DNA of 64,000 nucleotides from Neisseria lactamica (GCF_901482445.1 NZ_LR590477.1:1736001-1800000), one strand, 5' to 3'. Counted from the first letter of the stretch, positions 50,511 to 59,585 are shown. Numbers and translations are program-made. The notes: generated by a model not told the origin, from the letters alone.

Positions 50511-50551
50511 GGGTCGTCTGAAAAGCGATTTCAGACTGTTTCAGACGACCT
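50511..50551. repeat. Inverted second-dialect DUS pair after fic
   Basis: GGGTCGTCTGAA and TTCAGACGACCT in opposed orientation around a loop that holds a half-copy. Possible terminator for fic. Same GTCGTCTGAA dialect as near etfA. Confidence 0.6.
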
Positions 50552-50633
50552 GATTCGGTAGGTGATCAGACGGGAGCGGATGAGAAAAGAAATTCTGGGT
50601 AAGAATAATCCGGTCTGAAATATTGGAAGAAGA

Positions 50634-50975
50634 ATGATGGATAAAAATCAGTTAGAACAAGAATTTCATAAAGCCATGTTAAATATTTATCAGGAGGCTT
50701 TGAATTTGCCGCAACCTTACAAGGCGACACGATTTTTACAAATTGTAAATGAATTTGGTGGTAAAGAGGCGGCGGATAAATTATTGAGTACGGGGGAAAA
50801 GAAGACTCAGACCGGTTTTACAGAGCTGATTCTGAGTGGTGGCGGAGTCCACACCTTGAAATACAGTATGGAATATCTGGTGTTACAAAAGCCGTGGTGT
50901 GATTTATTTACTGAAGAGCAATTAGCTGTGGCACGCAAACGATTGGAGCGTGTTGGATTTGTTTTTCCGAAGTAA
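50634..50975 (+). CDS. Conserved small protein between fic and nuoL
   Basis: 113-residue soluble protein, 'EFHKAMLNIYQEALNLP' and 'LFTEEQLAVARKRLERVGF' give a helical fold seen in many small bacterial proteins, often near toxins or phage genes. No catalytic motif. ATG 50634 or 50637 are both possible; AGAAGAATG precedes. It may belong with fic rather than with complex I. Function unknown. Confidence 0.65.
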   Translation: MMDKNQLEQEFHKAMLNIYQEALNLPQPYKATRFLQIVNEFGGKEAADKLLSTGEKKTQTGFTELILSGGGVHTLKYSMEYLVLQKPWCDLFTEEQLAVARKRLERVGFVFPK

Positions 50976-51023
50976 TTTTGTACGAAATAAACATAGATTT
51001 TTAAATCAATCGGATTCAATCAA

Positions 51024-53048
51024 ATGAACGACATGACTTTATATCTCATCATTGCCCTCGTGCCTTTGGCAGGCTCGCTGATTGCGGGTTTGTTCGGCAA
51101 TAAAATCGGACGTGCCGGCGCGCATACGGTTACGATACTCGGTGTGGCGGTGTCCGCCGTGCTGTCGGCTTATGTGCTGTGGGGATTCCTCAATGGCAGC
51201 CGTGCCAAGTTTGACGAAAACGTCTATACCTGGCTGACAATGGGCGGCTTGGATTTCTCCGTCGGCTTCTTGGTCGATACGATGACGGCGATGATGATGG
51301 TCGTGGTAACGGGCGTGTCGTTGATGGTGCATATCTACACCATCGGCTATATGCACGATGAAAAAGTCGGCTACCAACGCTTCTTCAGCTATATTTCTTT
51401 GTTTACATTCAGCATGTTGATGCTGATTATGAGCAACAACTTCATCCAGCTCTTCTTCGGCTGGGAGGCTGTGGGCTTGGTGTCGTATCTCTTGATCGGT
51501 TTCTATTTCAAACGTCCAAGCGCAACATTTGCCAACCTGAAAGCCTTTCTGATCAACCGTGTCGGCGATTTCGGCTTTTTGCTCGGTATCGGCTTGGTGC
51601 TTGCCTATTTCGGCGGCAGCCTGCGCTATCAAGATGTATTCGCTTATCTGCCTAATGTTCAGACGGCCACCATTCAATTGTTCCCCGGTGTGGAATGGTC
51701 TTTGATTACTGTAACCTGTTTGCTCCTGTTTGTCGGTGCGATGGGTAAATCGGCACAATTCCCGCTGCACGTCTGGCTGCCTGATTCGATGGAAGGCCCG
51801 ACCCCGATTTCCGCATTGATTCACGCCGCAACCATGGTTACGGCGGGTTTGTTTATGGTGTCGCGTATGTCGCCGATTTATGAGATGAGCAGCACCGCGC
51901 TGTCTGTCATTATGGTGATCGGCGCGATTACCGCCCTGTTTATGGGCTTCTTGGGCGTGATTCAAAACGACATCAAGCGCGTGGTTGCGTATTCCACCCT
52001 GTCGCAACTGGGCTATATGACCGTGGCTTTGGGCGCGTCCGCCTATTCCGTGGCGATGTTCCACGTCATGACCCACGCCTTCTTTAAAGCCTTGCTGTTC
52101 TTGGCGGCAGGTAGCGCGATTATCGGTATGCATCACGACCAAGATATGCGCCATATGGGCAACCTGAAAAAATATATGCCGGTTACTTGGCTGACTATGC
52201 TGATCGGCAATTTGTCGCTGATCGGTACGCCGTTCTTCTCCGGCTTCTATTCTAAAGATTCGATTATCGAAGCAGCGAAATACAGCACCCTGCCGGGCAG
52301 CGGCTTTGCTTATTTTGCCGTCCTTGCCAGTGTGTTCGTTACCGCTTTTTACGCATTCCGCCAATACTTTATGGTGTTCCACGGCGAAGAGAAATGGCGC
52401 AGCCTGCCCGAACATCATGACGATCATCATGGCGAAGAACATCACGGCTTGGGCAAAAACGACAATCCGCACGAAAGCCCGCTGGTTGTTACCCTGCCTT
52501 TGATTTTGCTTGCGATTCCGTCCGTCATCATCGGCTACCTTGCCATCGAGCCTATGCTTTACGGCGATTTCTTCAAAGACGTGATTTTCGTCAACGCCGA
52601 CGCGCATCCGACCATGCACATCATGAAGGAAGAGTTCCACGGCGCATTGGCAATGGTGTCGCACAGCTTGACATCGCCTGTTTTGTATTTGGCGGCTGCC
52701 GGTGTTGCCGCCGCGTGGCTTTTGTACGTCAAACTGCCGCACCTGCCCGCCAAAATCGCGCAGGCGTTCCGTCCGGTTTACGTTTTGTTTGAAAACAAAT
52801 ACTACCTCGATGCCCTGTATTTCAACGTTTTCGCCAAAGGCACGCGCGCATTGGGTACCTTCTTTTGGAAAGTCGGCGATACCGCCATTATCGACAACGG
52901 CATCGTCAACGGCTCCGCCAAACTGGTCGGCGCGGTTGCCGCGCAAGTGCGTAAAGCCCAAACCGGCTTTATCTACACCTACGCCGCCGCTATGGTATTC
53001 GGCGTATTGGTACTGCTCGGTATGACCTTCTGGGGATTGTTCCGATAA
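51024..53048 (+). CDS. nuoL: NADH-quinone oxidoreductase subunit L
   Basis: 674-residue antiporter-like membrane subunit with ~15-16 helices. Conserved Lys and Glu are in 'FFGWEAVGLVSYLLIGFYF', 'GAMGKSAQFPLHVWLPDSMEGPTPISALIHAATMVTAG' (split) and 'STLSQLGYMTVALG'. A His-rich cytoplasmic/periplasmic loop 'EHHDDHHGEEHHG' near residue 470 is unusual and could bind metal. ATG 51024. The operon resumes here after fic. Confidence 0.96.
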   Translation: MNDMTLYLIIALVPLAGSLIAGLFGNKIGRAGAHTVTILGVAVSAVLSAYVLWGFLNGSRAKFDENVYTWLTMGGLDFSVGFLVDTMTAMMMVVVTGVSLMVHIYTIGYMHDEKVGYQRFFSYISLFTFSMLMLIMSNNFIQLFFGWEAVGLVSYLLIGFYFKRPSATFANLKAFLINRVGDFGFLLGIGLVLAYFGGSLRYQDVFAYLPNVQTATIQLFPGVEWSLITVTCLLLFVGAMGKSAQFPLHVWLPDSMEGPTPISALIHAATMVTAGLFMVSRMSPIYEMSSTALSVIMVIGAITALFMGFLGVIQNDIKRVVAYSTLSQLGYMTVALGASAYSVAMFHVMTHAFFKALLFLAAGSAIIGMHHDQDMRHMGNLKKYMPVTWLTMLIGNLSLIGTPFFSGFYSKDSIIEAAKYSTLPGSGFAYFAVLASVFVTAFYAFRQYFMVFHGEEKWRSLPEHHDDHHGEEHHGLGKNDNPHESPLVVTLPLILLAIPSVIIGYLAIEPMLYGDFFKDVIFVNADAHPTMHIMKEEFHGALAMVSHSLTSPVLYLAAAGVAAAWLLYVKLPHLPAKIAQAFRPVYVLFENKYYLDALYFNVFAKGTRALGTFFWKVGDTAIIDNGIVNGSAKLVGAVAAQVRKAQTGFIYTYAAAMVFGVLVLLGMTFWGLFR

Positions 53049-53136
53049 GGATGAGGTTTCAGACGGCCTCTTAAAACGTCGTCTGACAAACCAACCCGTA
53101 CAACGATATTTTTATTCTAACCACAGGTTAACCACT

Positions 53137-54633
53137 ATGTTTTCCAACTACCTACTCAGCTTGGCAATATGGATACCCATCGCCGCAGGCGTGCTGGTTT
53201 TGGCGGCCGGTAAAGACAGCCGTGCGCCGCTGGCGCGTGTGCTTGCCTTCGTGGGTGCGCTTGCCGGTTTCTTGGTAACGCTGCCCCTGTTTGCCGGTTT
53301 CGACCGTTTGAGCGGCGGCTATCAGTTTACCGAGTTCCACGAGTGGATTCCGCTTCTGAAAATCAACTATGCATTGGGCGTGGACGGTATTTCAGTGCTC
53401 TTTATCATCTTGAATGCGTTTATTACGCTGTTGGTGGTATTGGCCGGTTGGGAAGTTATTCAGAAACGTCCGGCGCAGTATATGGCCGCTTTCCTGATGA
53501 TGTCGGGTTTGATTAACGGTGCGTTTGCCGCGCAGGATGCGATTCTGTTTTATGTGTTCTTCGAGGGTATGCTGATTCCGCTGTACCTGATTATCGGTGT
53601 ATGGGGCGGCCCGCGCCGCGTCTATGCGTCGGTCAAGCTGTTCCTCTATACGCTGATGGGTTCGCTCCTGATGCTGGTTGCTATGGTTTACCTGTACTAT
53701 CAAACAGGCAGCTTCTCTATTGTCGATTTCCAAAACATCAAACAGATTCCGTTGGGCGTACAACAGCTTTTGTTTGCGGCATTCTTCCTGTCATTCGCTG
53801 TAAAAGTGCCGATGTTCCCCGTGCACACTTGGTTGCCGGATGCCCACGTTGAAGCGCCGACCGGCGGTTCGATGGTGTTGGCGGCAATTACGCTGAAACT
53901 GGGTGCGTATGGTTTCTTGCGCTTTATCCTGCCGATTATGCCGGATGCGGCACGCTATTTTGCCCCTGTGATCATTGTATTGAGCCTGATTGCCGTGATT
54001 TATATCGGTATGGTGGCTTTGGTGCAAACCGATATGAAAAAACTGGTGGCATACTCTTCCATCAGCCATATGGGTTTTGTCACTTTGGGTATGTTCCTGT
54101 TTGTGAACGGCCAACTGAATGACTGGGCATTGAAAGGCGCAATCATTCAAATGATTTCCCACGGTTTTGTGTCTGCCGCGATGTTTATGTGTATCGGCGT
54201 GATGTACGACCGCCTGCATACCCGCAATATTGCCGATTACGGCGGCGTGGTCAATGTGATGCCTAAGTTTGCGGCGTTTATGATGTTGTTCGGTATGGCC
54301 AATGCCGGTCTGCCTGCAACTTCCGGCTTCGTGGGCGAGTTTATGGTGATTATGGGCGCGGTCAAAGTGAATTTCTGGGTCGGCGCGTTGGCTGCCATGA
54401 CTTTGATTTACGGTGCGTCTTACACCCTGTGGATGTACAAACGCGTGATTTTCGGCGCGATTCGCAATCCGCACGTTGCCGAAATGAAAGACATCAATTG
54501 CCGCGAATTTGCGATTTTGGCGGTTTTGGCGATTGCTGTTTTGGGTATGGGTCTGTATCCGAACGCGTTTATCGAAGTGGTGCATCAGGCGGCAAACGAT
54601 TTGATTGCCCATGTGGCGCAAAGCAAGATTTGA
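53137..54633 (+). CDS. nuoM: NADH-quinone oxidoreductase subunit M
   Basis: 498-residue antiporter-like subunit with 14 helices; 'YFVFFEGMLIPLYLIIGVWGG'-type residues and 'KVPMFPVHTWLPDAHVEAPTGGS' (split) hold the conserved Glu and Lys. Begins 88 bases after nuoL, with a DUS between (near 53060). Confidence 0.96.
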   Translation: MFSNYLLSLAIWIPIAAGVLVLAAGKDSRAPLARVLAFVGALAGFLVTLPLFAGFDRLSGGYQFTEFHEWIPLLKINYALGVDGISVLFIILNAFITLLVVLAGWEVIQKRPAQYMAAFLMMSGLINGAFAAQDAILFYVFFEGMLIPLYLIIGVWGGPRRVYASVKLFLYTLMGSLLMLVAMVYLYYQTGSFSIVDFQNIKQIPLGVQQLLFAAFFLSFAVKVPMFPVHTWLPDAHVEAPTGGSMVLAAITLKLGAYGFLRFILPIMPDAARYFAPVIIVLSLIAVIYIGMVALVQTDMKKLVAYSSISHMGFVTLGMFLFVNGQLNDWALKGAIIQMISHGFVSAAMFMCIGVMYDRLHTRNIADYGGVVNVMPKFAAFMMLFGMANAGLPATSGFVGEFMVIMGAVKVNFWVGALAAMTLIYGASYTLWMYKRVIFGAIRNPHVAEMKDINCREFAILAVLAIAVLGMGLYPNAFIEVVHQAANDLIAHVAQSKI

Positions 54634-54642
54634 GGTGTATAA

Positions 54643-56088
54643 ATGAACTGGTCTGATTTGAATTTAATGCCCGCGTTGCCCGAAATCGTGCTGTTTGCGC
54701 TGCTGGTGTTATTGTTGCTGGCGGACTTGTGGGTCAGTGATGACAAACGCCGTTTGACGCATTACGGCGCGCTGGCAACGGTGGCGGTTACGGCGGCGGT
54801 GCAGCTTGCCGTTTGGGAGCAGGGCAGTACGTCTTCATTCAACGGGATGTATATTGCGGACGGTATGTCGCGTTTGGCAAAAATGGTTTTATATGCTTTG
54901 ACGTTTGCCATGTTTGTTTATGCCAAGCCTTATAATCAAACGCGCAACCTGTTTAAAGGCGAGTTTTACACCCTGTCGCTGTTTGCCCTTTTGGGTATGG
55001 GCGTGATGGTGGGCGCGGGGCATTTCCTTACCGCCTATATCGGTTTGGAGCTGCTGTCGCTCGCACTTTACGCCCTGATCGCCCTGCGCCGCGATTCCGG
55101 CTTTGCCGCCGAAGCCGCTTTGAAATATTTTGTTTTGGGTGCTTTGGCTTCCGGATTATTGCTTTACGGCATTTCTATGGTTTACGGCGCGACCGGTTCG
55201 CTGGAATTTGCCACAGTATTGGCAAACTCGTATAACGAACAGGCAAATGTTTGGCTTTTAAAACTGGGTTTGGTGTTTATTGTCGTCGCCGTCGCGTTCA
55301 AGCTGGGTGCGGCGCCGTTCCATATGTGGGTGCCCGATGTCTATCAGGGCGCGCCCACTTCCGTCGCCGCGCTGGCCGGCACGCTGCCGAAAATTGCCGC
55401 CGTCGTTTTCGCCTTCCGCATCCTCGTTACCGGCTTGGGTACGGTGCATCAGGACTGGTCGCCGATGTTTGCCCTGCTTGCCGCCGCTTCGCTGCTGGTC
55501 GGTAACCTTGCCGCCATCATGCAGACCAATATCAAACGTATGCTCGCCTATTCCACTATTTCACATATGGGCTTTATCCTGCTGGCGTTTATGGCGGGCG
55601 CGGTCGGTTTTGCGGCGGGGCTGTATTACGCGGTAACTTACGCGCTGATGGCGGCGGCAGGGTTCGGCGTGTTGATGGTGTTGTCGGACGGGGACAACGA
55701 GTGCGAAAACATCGGCGATTTGGCAGGGTTGAACCAACACCGCGTATGGCTTGCCTTTTTGATGCTGCTGGTTATGTTCTCTATGGCGGGTATTCCGCCG
55801 CTGATGGGCTTTTACGCCAAATTCGGCGTGATTATGGCGCTTTTGAAACAAGGCCATGTATGGTTGTCGGTGTTTGCCGTCGTGATGTCGCTGATTGGCG
55901 CGTTCTACTACCTGCGCGTGGTCAAAGTCATGTATTTTGACGAATCCGACCGCGCCCGCCCTGCCGCAGCCGGCAACAATGCCGCAAAATTCCTCTTGAG
56001 CGTCAACGCGCTGCTGTTGGTGCTGTGGGGCATTATGCCGCAAACCGTTATCGACTGGTGCGCCAAGGCGCTGGAAAATACGCTGTAA
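54643..56088 (+). CDS. nuoN: NADH-quinone oxidoreductase subunit N
   Basis: 481-residue antiporter-like subunit, last of the complex I operon; 'GLELLSLALYALIAL' and 'KLGAAPFHMWVPDVYQGAPT' carry the conserved charged residues. Starts ten bases after nuoM. A hairpin with T run and an inverted DUS pair follow. Confidence 0.96.
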   Translation: MNWSDLNLMPALPEIVLFALLVLLLLADLWVSDDKRRLTHYGALATVAVTAAVQLAVWEQGSTSSFNGMYIADGMSRLAKMVLYALTFAMFVYAKPYNQTRNLFKGEFYTLSLFALLGMGVMVGAGHFLTAYIGLELLSLALYALIALRRDSGFAAEAALKYFVLGALASGLLLYGISMVYGATGSLEFATVLANSYNEQANVWLLKLGLVFIVVAVAFKLGAAPFHMWVPDVYQGAPTSVAALAGTLPKIAAVVFAFRILVTGLGTVHQDWSPMFALLAAASLLVGNLAAIMQTNIKRMLAYSTISHMGFILLAFMAGAVGFAAGLYYAVTYALMAAAGFGVLMVLSDGDNECENIGDLAGLNQHRVWLAFLMLLVMFSMAGIPPLMGFYAKFGVIMALLKQGHVWLSVFAVVMSLIGAFYYLRVVKVMYFDESDRARPAAAGNNAAKFLLSVNALLLVLWGIMPQTVIDWCAKALENTL

Positions 56089-56097
56089 GCCGCCGAG

Positions 56098-56127
56098 ACG
56101 GCAGCCGTATGAGGGGCTGCCGTTTTT
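56098..56127 (+). terminator. Rho-independent terminator after nuoN
   Basis: GGCAGCC and GGCTGCC form a hairpin with loop GTATGAGG, followed by GTTTTTCGG. Just after the nuoN stop, so the nuo transcript likely ends here. Confidence 0.6.
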
Positions 56128-56130
56128 CGG

Positions 56131-56168
56131 TTTCAGACGGCATCCGCAGGCCGGAATGCCGTCTGAAA
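56131..56168. repeat. Inverted DUS pair between nuoN and DUF2818 gene
   Basis: TTTCAGACGGCAT and ATGCCGTCTGAAA in opposed orientation, the second just before the DUF2818 ribosome site. Confidence 0.55.
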
Positions 56169-56184
56169 GGGAAGGAAGGGAATT

Positions 56185-56484
56185 ATGACCGTATCGATGT
56201 ACATCCTTTTGCTGCTTGCCTTGATTTTTGCCAATGCCCCGTTTCTCACTGTCAGGCTGTTCGGCATTGTTCCGCTCAAGCGCAAACATTTCGGACACCA
56301 CCTGATCGAGCTGGCGGCAGGTTTCGCGCTGACCGCCGTTCTTGCCTACATCCTCGAATCCCGTGCGGGATCGGTACACGATCAGGGTTGGGAGTTTTAC
56401 GCCACAGCCGTCTGCCTGTACCTGATTTTTGCGTTTCCCTGTTTTGTGCGGCGGTATTTCTGGCACACGCGCAACAGGGAATAG
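56185..56484 (+). CDS. DUF2818 membrane protein
   Basis: 99 residues with three hydrophobic segments (about 5-28, 42-62, 72-90) and basic loops. The DUF2818 family usually follows nuoN in beta-proteobacteria, as here. AAGGGAATT precedes ATG 56185. It may aid complex I assembly but this is only an association. Confidence 0.85.
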   Translation: MTVSMYILLLLALIFANAPFLTVRLFGIVPLKRKHFGHHLIELAAGFALTAVLAYILESRAGSVHDQGWEFYATAVCLYLIFAFPCFVRRYFWHTRNRE

Positions 56485-56493
56485 GGTAACAAT

Positions 56494-56528
56494 AATGCCG
56501 TCTGAAGCCTTGTTCGGACGGCATTTTT
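56494..56528. terminator. DUS hairpin between convergent genes
   Basis: ATGCCGTCTGAAGC with TTCGGACGGCAT (one mismatch), followed by TTTTTCC; between DUF2818 and the convergent tannase-like gene. Confidence 0.6.
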
Positions 56529-56577
56529 CCAATTAAAACGGGATACGAAATCTCATCTCAATCTATGTTGCGAACAA

Positions 56578-58080
56578 TTATTTTGCAGCTCTGCTGACCT
56601 GTTTCATCCAGGCAAACAGTTCGTCCAAGTCATAATCGCCGCCGTGGCCGACATCCCAAGGCAGGGCGTAGTCGACGGTGTAGCCGTTGTTTTGCAGTTT
56701 GGCGGCTAAGACGGCGGAGACTGCCAGTGAGGTGTCGCGGTCGTTGGTGCCGACGCGGATACGCCAGTTTTGCGGCAGGCTTACGCCCGGTTTGCCGATA
56801 TAGTTGAGCGGGTTCATGATTTTGACGGTTTCTTCGTCCGCGATTTCGGCGTTGGCGGCGGTATTGTGTTGCATGGAGAACGCGGTGAAGTGGCGTTTGT
56901 CGACTTTCTCTGTGCCGAAGAGTTGGTTTTCGCCCGCGCTCAAATCTACGCCGTCAAAGGCAGGCGGTGTTTTTTGGCGGCCGGCGGCTTTGGCGTAGGC
57001 ATCGAAATCGACGGAGACGACTTTGCCGTTACGGACGGTCAGCCAAGCGCGGTCGCTCAGGTCTTTGCCTGCATCAAGCTGGGTTTGTGCGGATTGGGCG
57101 AGCAGACCGGCGATATGGTTTTTAAAGCTGCCGTTGCCTTGGGCATCCAGCGTCAGGGGTTTGCCTTCGGGGGATTTCAGGTTCAGGCTGTTGAGATAGG
57201 CGGGGTACAGCGGTTTGAGGAGGTCGGACAGTTTTTTCTCGTCATCGGACAGCGTGCCGGCGACCAGCTCGCGTTTGACGCGGTAGTCGAGCATGGAAAT
57301 GTTCATTTTTTTGTAGTCGTTAACGCCGTTGAACTGCCATTCATAAGCCATGTCGGCATGGTCCAAATCGGTAATCGGGCAGTAGGCGGATACGGCGAAA
57401 ACCTTGTCGCTGCCGTCTGCCGCGCCTAAGGCTTTGAGGTGGTTTTCGTAATCTTTTTGGTCGGCTGTTGCGCCTAAGAGGGCGGACATCGCGCCGCCCG
57501 CGCTTGTGCCGTTGGAAATGATTTTTTCGGCATCGCCGGGCATGGCTTTGTCGTTGGCTTTCAGGTAACGGACGGCGGCTTTCAAATCGACAATGGCGGC
57601 GGGTGCTTTACCGGTGGGTTCTGTCCGGCCGCGTGCGCCGGGGGATGCGACGACGTAGCCTTCGGAGAGGGCAACCAGGGCGGCGTTGGGCGATTTTTGG
57701 CCGTTTTCAGGCTCGCCGCGTTTGCCTTCTAAAGCGGGTTTGCCCGGTTCGGCGGGCATATAGCCGCCGATTTGGTTGGGCAGGAAAATCGGTGCGGTTT
57801 CGGCGTTGAAACCGTCTATCTCGCCGCCGTTGTAATAGGCTTCGGGTACATAAATATTGATGATTTCGTAACGGGTATCAACAGGATTGCGGACGTACAC
57901 CACGTTTTCGTAAGCGCGGAATTTGATGGTTTGACCGTTCACTTCGATGCTTTGTTCGGTGTATTTTTGTTTGGAAAAGTCTAGGTCGTAGATGTCTGCG
58001 GTTTTGACGGAAGCGCAGGCGCTCAATCCTAGAGCGACAGAAACGGATAAGATGGTTTTGTTTAGGGCATTCATCATCAT
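56578..58080 (-). CDS. Tannase-like subtype B lipoprotein hydrolase
   Basis: 500-residue lipoprotein (a later start at 58077 or 58074 is equally good). The signal ends at 'VALGLSACAS' so Cys is acylated. The catalytic Ser lies in 'SNGTSAGGAMSALLG' (G-x-S-x-G), with 'CPITDLDHADMAYEW' and a late His in 'VGHGGDYDLDELFAW'. The layout fits the alpha/beta-hydrolase tannase subtype B/feruloyl esterase-like group. The true substrate in Neisseria, which meets no plant tannin, is unknown; a host or cell-envelope ester is plausible. It stands alone. Confidence 0.8.
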   Translation of the reverse strand: MMMNALNKTILSVSVALGLSACASVKTADIYDLDFSKQKYTEQSIEVNGQTIKFRAYENVVYVRNPVDTRYEIINIYVPEAYYNGGEIDGFNAETAPIFLPNQIGGYMPAEPGKPALEGKRGEPENGQKSPNAALVALSEGYVVASPGARGRTEPTGKAPAAIVDLKAAVRYLKANDKAMPGDAEKIISNGTSAGGAMSALLGATADQKDYENHLKALGAADGSDKVFAVSAYCPITDLDHADMAYEWQFNGVNDYKKMNISMLDYRVKRELVAGTLSDDEKKLSDLLKPLYPAYLNSLNLKSPEGKPLTLDAQGNGSFKNHIAGLLAQSAQTQLDAGKDLSDRAWLTVRNGKVVSVDFDAYAKAAGRQKTPPAFDGVDLSAGENQLFGTEKVDKRHFTAFSMQHNTAANAEIADEETVKIMNPLNYIGKPGVSLPQNWRIRVGTNDRDTSLAVSAVLAAKLQNNGYTVDYALPWDVGHGGDYDLDELFAWMKQVSRAAK

Positions 58081-58118
58081 ACTTTCTGAAGAGGTACACG
58101 GATATGATAAGCAATACT

Positions 58119-58200
58119 AGAGACCTTTGTAAAACTCCAAAAATCCCCTAAATGTCTTGATGGGAATTTAGGGGATTTGGGGGAATTTTGCAAAGGTCCC
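58119..58200. mobile_element. IS-end-like inverted repeat (IS5/IS1106-type remnant or MITE)
   Basis: 82 bases bounded by AGAGACCTTTGTAAAACTCC and an imperfect inverse GGAATTTTGCAAAGGTCC, with inner inverted stretches ATCCCCTAAAT and ATTTAGGGGAT. Ends of this type (GAGACCTTTGCAAAA) are those of neisserial IS1106/IS1655-like insertion sequences. No transposase remains. Confidence 0.6.
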
Positions 58201-58217
58201 GGCATATCCGAGTCTGC

Positions 58218-59114
58218 TCAGTATGTGCGCGCAATCGTAAATTCGGCAAGCTGCCTGAGCCGTAATGCCTTATTGCCGAAGGGTTCGAGCAGCGCGACCG
58301 CTTCGGCAACCAGTTTGTGCGCGTATGGGCGCGCCGCTTCCAAGCCCATCAGTTTCACATAAGTCGGCTTGTCGTTGTCTGCGTCTTTGCCCGCCGTCTT
58401 GCCCAAAGTCGCCGTGTCCGCTTCACAATCCAACACATCGTCGATGACTTGGAACGCCAGCCCCAGTTTTGCCGCATAATCATCCAATATCGCCAGACTG
58501 TCTTCAGACAGATTCGGGCAAGACATCGACCCCAATACAACCGCCGCACGGATTAGCGCACCTGTTTTCAGGCTGTGCATCTGTTCCAAATCGGCTTGCG
58601 GCATCTGCCTGCCGACGTTTGCCAAATCGATTGCCTGACCGCCCGCCATACCCCTGCTTCCACCCGCTTTTGCCAACACCGACAGCATCGCCAACTGGCG
58701 TGCGGCGGGCAGTTCTGTCGGACGGCTCAATACGTCAAACGCCTGCGTCTGCAAAGCATCGCCGGTCAGTAGCGCGGTGGCTTCGCCATATTTCACATGG
58801 CAGGTCGGTTTGCCCCGGCGCAGGCTGTCGTTGTCCATCGCCGGCATATCGTCGTGAACCAGCGAATAGGCGTGAATCATCTCGATTGCCGCCATTGCCT
58901 GTCCGACCGCATCCGCCACGGACTCGCCCAATTCCGAAGCCGCCAGAACCAGCATAGGGCGCAGACGCTTGCCGCCGTCTAAAACCGCATAACGCATCGC
59001 TTCGTGCAGCGTGTGCGGGATTTCGTTTTCAGACGGCAAAAAGCGTTCCAGCAGCAGCTCTGTCTGTGCCTGCGCCCTCTGTTGCCACGCTTTCAAATCA
59101 TTCGTCGGATTCAA
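58218..59114 (-). CDS. ispA: Farnesyl diphosphate synthase (geranyltranstransferase)
   Basis: 298-residue polyprenyl synthase that makes farnesyl diphosphate from DMAPP and IPP. First Asp-rich motif 'DDMPAMDNDSLRRGKPT' (DDx2-4D) and second 'FQVIDDVLDCEADT'. 'DGGKRLRPMLVLAA' is the IPP-binding block. The start overlaps the end of xseB by 17 bases, the classic xseB-ispA pair. dxs, often next, is not present; an IS-end remnant lies downstream. Confidence 0.95.
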   Translation of the reverse strand: MNPTNDLKAWQQRAQAQTELLLERFLPSENEIPHTLHEAMRYAVLDGGKRLRPMLVLAASELGESVADAVGQAMAAIEMIHAYSLVHDDMPAMDNDSLRRGKPTCHVKYGEATALLTGDALQTQAFDVLSRPTELPAARQLAMLSVLAKAGGSRGMAGGQAIDLANVGRQMPQADLEQMHSLKTGALIRAAVVLGSMSCPNLSEDSLAILDDYAAKLGLAFQVIDDVLDCEADTATLGKTAGKDADNDKPTYVKLMGLEAARPYAHKLVAEAVALLEPFGNKALRLRQLAEFTIARTY

Positions 59115-59322
59115 GGTTCAACTCCTTCGGCCCGTCCGCATCCAAAACCTGTAATTTCTGTTCGACTTGTGCCAGCTTGGTTTGGCAGTATCTGACCAGT
59201 TCGTTGCCTTCCTGATAGGCGGCAAGCGCGTCTTCCAAGGGCATTTCGCCCTGCATAGACTGCGTCAGCGATTCAAGGCGTGACAAGGCTTCTTCAAACG
59301 ATTTCGGTGCGTTTTTCTTCAT
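59098..59322 (-). CDS. xseB: Exodeoxyribonuclease VII small subunit
   Basis: 74 residues; helical dimer that joins XseA to form exonuclease VII. 'SFEEALSRLESLTQSMQ' and 'LEDALAAYQEGNELVRYC' fit the family. ATG 59322 chosen over 59361, as the longer form's first residues are not conserved. AAGGAAACACG precedes it. Confidence 0.92.
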   Translation of the reverse strand: MKKNAPKSFEEALSRLESLTQSMQGEMPLEDALAAYQEGNELVRYCQTKLAQVEQKLQVLDADGPKELNLESDE

Positions 59323-59521
59323 CGTGTTTCCTTTTCGGTTGAAACCCCGCCACTTGGACATCTGTCCTTCGGGGCGGTAGAATCAGACTTTATTTGGGAG
59401 GGGTGTAAGCCCTTCCAAATCAGGACGGCACATAGGGCGGTGCTTTATGTGTCGTCCTGTGTGTTGAAACATAGTTTCGGGTGTTCCGGTAAAAAGCGGA
59501 TTGTAGCATTTTTGTAAAACG
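59323..59521. other. Intergenic region upstream of xseB
   Basis: About 200 bases between xseB and the rsgA terminator, with no ORF of coding character; promoter of xseB-ispA expected. Confidence 0.4.
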
Positions 59522-59565
59522 GATGCCGTCTGAAACCCGAATCCGGTTTCAGACGGCATTGTTTT
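59522..59565 (-). terminator. Inverted DUS hairpin after rsgA
   Basis: ATGCCGTCTGAAACC and GGTTTCAGACGGCAT (near perfect) between rsgA and xseB, on the - strand beyond the rsgA stop. Confidence 0.65.
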
Positions 59566-59585
59566 GTCCTGCAAACGGCAAGGCG

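Noticed and set aside
51039..52961. 640-codon - strand ORF over nuoL
   Set aside because: Antisense of nuoL; His/Gln/Arg-rich composition is the complement of hydrophobic codons.
53791..54621. 276-codon - strand ORF over nuoM
   Set aside because: Same antisense effect; no ribosome site or homology.
55561..56532. 323-codon - strand ORF over nuoN and the gap after it
   Set aside because: Antisense, reads through two DUS repeats.
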